64,000 bases of DNA, from the NCBI GenBank assembly GCA_041751935.1, contig JBGSIA010000031.1:85049-149048 (forward strand). The letters run 5' to 3'. Position numbers and translations under genes: made by a program. The DNA comes from JBBSJZ01 sp041751935 (lineage in GTDB: Bacteria > Planctomycetota > Planctomycetia > Pirellulales > Pirellulaceae). The notes below the pieces were generated by a model that searched no databases, was not told where the DNA came from, and was given only the letters and a program-made list of their open reading frames with translations. Below are positions 62,467-64,000 of the stretch, piece by piece (the first letter of the stretch is position 1; every line of letters starts with the position of its first letter).

Positions 62467-63566
62467 AACGCATGCTACTAAAACTTGCAATAATTGGCGG
62501 GATACTCGCAGCAACCGGACTGATCGTCTTGGTCACAGGAGTCGTTCCGATCAACGCTAGCAGTCGGCATTGGGCGGTAACGCGGTGGTTCCTGGACTTC
62601 GCAAGCGATCGCTCGGTTACGTTTTACAGTCAAGGAATCCAAGTCCCCAGCCTGGACGAACCACATTTGGTAACTCTCGGCGCATCAATCTATGAATCGA
62701 ACTGCAGATTCTGTCACGGGCAGCCCGGTGAAACACAACCGCCCGTGGCCAAGGGAATGACCCCAACGCCTCCGCTGTTGACAAACATGACATTGGAAAA
62801 AAACTCTCGTGAGCTATTTTACGTCATCCAACACGGAATCAAATTCGCCGGCATGCCCTCATGGCCGACATTGAACCGCGATGAGGAAGTCTGGCCAGTG
62901 GTCGCGTTCCTGCAACAGATGCCGATGATCGACAATGCGACCTATCGGGAATTGATCCGTCACCAACAGGTCCCATCACTCGTAGGCAATTGTGCCTCGT
63001 GTCATGGCGTCGACGGAAACGGACGCGCTGGAAAACGCGTTCCCGTCTTAGCGTCACAAAGCAAGGGCTATCTGGAAAAATCGTTAATCGCTTATCACCA
63101 AGATGAACGTCGTAGCGGCATCATGATGCCAATTGCTCATCGATTGACCCAAGACCAGATAGCGGAACTTGCGGTGTACTTCGCTGAACAAAAACGACGG
63201 CAAAGGGAAACTGCTGAGACATTTGACCAGACACATTACGACGTTGGCAAGCGATTGGCTCATCATGGCGACCGCGACGACAAGATCCCTTCCTGCGTCG
63301 ATTGTCATGGCCCCTTTCAATCGACGCCACTGCAGTCGTCGTCACCACAGTCGTCGCCTGATCATTTGTTGCCTAACGATGACTACCCTTTGCTTGCCGG
63401 CCAATCAGCGTGGTACATTGAGCAGCAATTAAGATTGTTTGCTCTGAGAGATCGCGGTGGCAGCGAGAACGCACATTTGATGCACCCGATCGCTAGCAAG
63501 CTCAGTGATGCGCAACGGCATTCACTGGCGGTGTATTACTCTTCTATCGAAGTCGACACACAGTAG
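62463..63566 (+). CDS. Trihaem c-type cytochrome
   Basis: A 367-residue membrane-anchored cytochrome: N-terminal TM (LAIIGGILAATGLIVLVTGV), then three CxxCH sites: CRFCH, CASCH and CVDCH, each with Gly-rich following segments (CASCHGVDGNGRAGKRVPVL). Distal Met candidates such as GMTPTPPL, GIMMPIAH and LMHPIASK are visible. Last gene of the oxidase operon and thus probably the electron donor to the CoxB haem. Start ATG at 62463. Confidence 0.88.
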   Translation: MKRMLLKLAIIGGILAATGLIVLVTGVVPINASSRHWAVTRWFLDFASDRSVTFYSQGIQVPSLDEPHLVTLGASIYESNCRFCHGQPGETQPPVAKGMTPTPPLLTNMTLEKNSRELFYVIQHGIKFAGMPSWPTLNRDEEVWPVVAFLQQMPMIDNATYRELIRHQQVPSLVGNCASCHGVDGNGRAGKRVPVLASQSKGYLEKSLIAYHQDERRSGIMMPIAHRLTQDQIAELAVYFAEQKRRQRETAETFDQTHYDVGKRLAHHGDRDDKIPSCVDCHGPFQSTPLQSSSPQSSPDHLLPNDDYPLLAGQSAWYIEQQLRLFALRDRGGSENAHLMHPIASKLSDAQRHSLAVYYSSIEVDTQ

Positions 63567-64000
63567 CCGAACAGCAAATGATCAAACTAGCAATCTCAAC
63601 ACGTGGCGTCGACTTTCAACCGACCTTCCTGCGCATCGTCGGCTAAAAACCTAACGCCACGTTTAATTAGGCCGAACCCTACCCGCGGCGCACCGTGGGA
63701 GGGTCGAACCAGAGGAAAAGGGGCAGGAAAGGAAATGAAAGAAGAGGCAAAGAAAGAGGGGAGAAAGGGAAAGAGGAAAGGGAAAGACAGAGGGGGGACA
63801 GACAGGGGACAGAGGGGCAGGGGACAGAGGGGCCAGGGGACAGAGGGGCCATGGGACAGAGGGGCCACCCTAAATCTATTAGTGGGCTTGAATGGCGAAG
63901 TGGTGTTGATTTCGATGCCATCGTTTCGGAAATGCCCGAATCGGTAGTTGCCGCTACGGAGCAGATCCCGCACCCGCCAGAAATTGGCTCATTCGCGCAG
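63567..64000. other. Gene-free right edge of window
   Basis: 434 bases after the oxidase operon without a supportable gene. It holds a purine-rich tract and tandem repeats; both strands have open frames (for example 63603-63947 plus) that merely reflect repeat composition. The last 100 bases cannot be assigned. Confidence 0.45.
63709..63867. repeat. Polypurine tract with 15-16 bp tandem repeat
   Basis: From 63709 to about 63804 the plus strand is almost entirely purine (AGGAAAGGAAATGAAAGAAGA and similar). It ends in four near-perfect units of GGGGACAGAGGGGCCA: 63805-63819 (15 nt), 63820-63835, 63836-63851 and 63852-63867 (one first-base change, T for G). A partial unit precedes at about 63792-63803. 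Such GGGGACAGAGGGGCCA tracts are, as I recall, dispersed in Pirellulaceae genomes. Confidence 0.8.

Noticed and set aside
63709..63867. CRISPR array
   Set aside because: Units of 15-16 bp abut without spacers; no cas genes in the window.
63603..63947. 114-codon plus-strand frame at the right edge
   Set aside because: Its Lys/Glu/Gly-rich product is simply the translation of the purine-rich tandem repeats.

Overview
The window comes from a planctomycete, most likely a Pirellulaceae member (Rhodopirellula/Rubripirellula-like). I infer this from protein types typical of that group: a PVC-type membrane-bound dehydrogenase with HEAT repeats and haem c, a SHD1-domain protein, a dockerin remnant, a secretin-N-repeat protein, an ExbB/ExbD/TPR cluster ending in a terpenoid-cyclase-like toroid protein, a TgpA-type transglutaminase operon and a very large modular esterase/xylanase. 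No rRNA, tRNA or CRISPR array was recognised.

Layout. 1-9.9 kb: a PhoD-type phosphatase (cut by the window edge), a PVC haem protein with a YkgJ-type protein, an alpha/beta hydrolase, folE and a large FAD/Fe-S oxidoreductase. 9.9-12.4 kb: a graveyard of broken genes, with a transposase N-terminus, a truncated and frameshifted hsdR, and an hsdM tail fused to a GxxExxY tail. 12.4-19.9 kb: a hemerythrin, then a minus-strand unit of tetrahaem cytochrome, secretin-N-repeat protein and MMPL exporter. 20-23.2 kb: a tight four-gene operon of two DUF1538 membrane proteins, a P-II-like regulator and a CBS protein. 23.6-28.3 kb: a 1541-residue CE1-CE1-SASA-GH10 enzyme. 30-35.7 kb: MoxR, DUF58, TgpA and cmk. 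36-37.1 kb: a desaturase. 37.1-42.2 kb: TPR, ExbB, ExbD and the toroid protein. 42.4-44.5 kb: an S9 peptidase. 44.9-48.5 kb: the housekeeping block rpsB-tsf-pyrH-frr. 48.5-54.9 kb: zinc-ribbon membrane protein, ExeA-like ATPase with an unknown partner, HEAT lipoprotein and SHD1 protein. 55-57 kb: minus-strand operon of epimerase, VKOR-like protein and SPW protein. 57.1-57.95 kb: three truncated transporter/membrane genes meeting at rearrangement points. 57.95-63.6 kb: a caa3-type oxidase operon. 63.6-64 kb: purine-rich tandem repeats.

How the genes fit together. The GH10/esterase protein points to degradation of acetylated or feruloylated xylan. The oxidase operon supplies terminal respiration, with electrons probably arriving through the CoxB haem and a trihaem cytochrome. 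The FAD/Fe-S protein resembles D-lactate or glycolate dehydrogenases. DUF1538 with P-II and CBS partners looks like nucleotide-controlled cation transport. The MMPL/secretin-N and ExbB/ExbD units look like envelope machinery with lineage-specific partners. Two accessory zones (about 10-12.4 kb and 57.1-57.95 kb) show loss and rearrangement; the rest is intact and densely packed, with many 1-4 nt overlaps.
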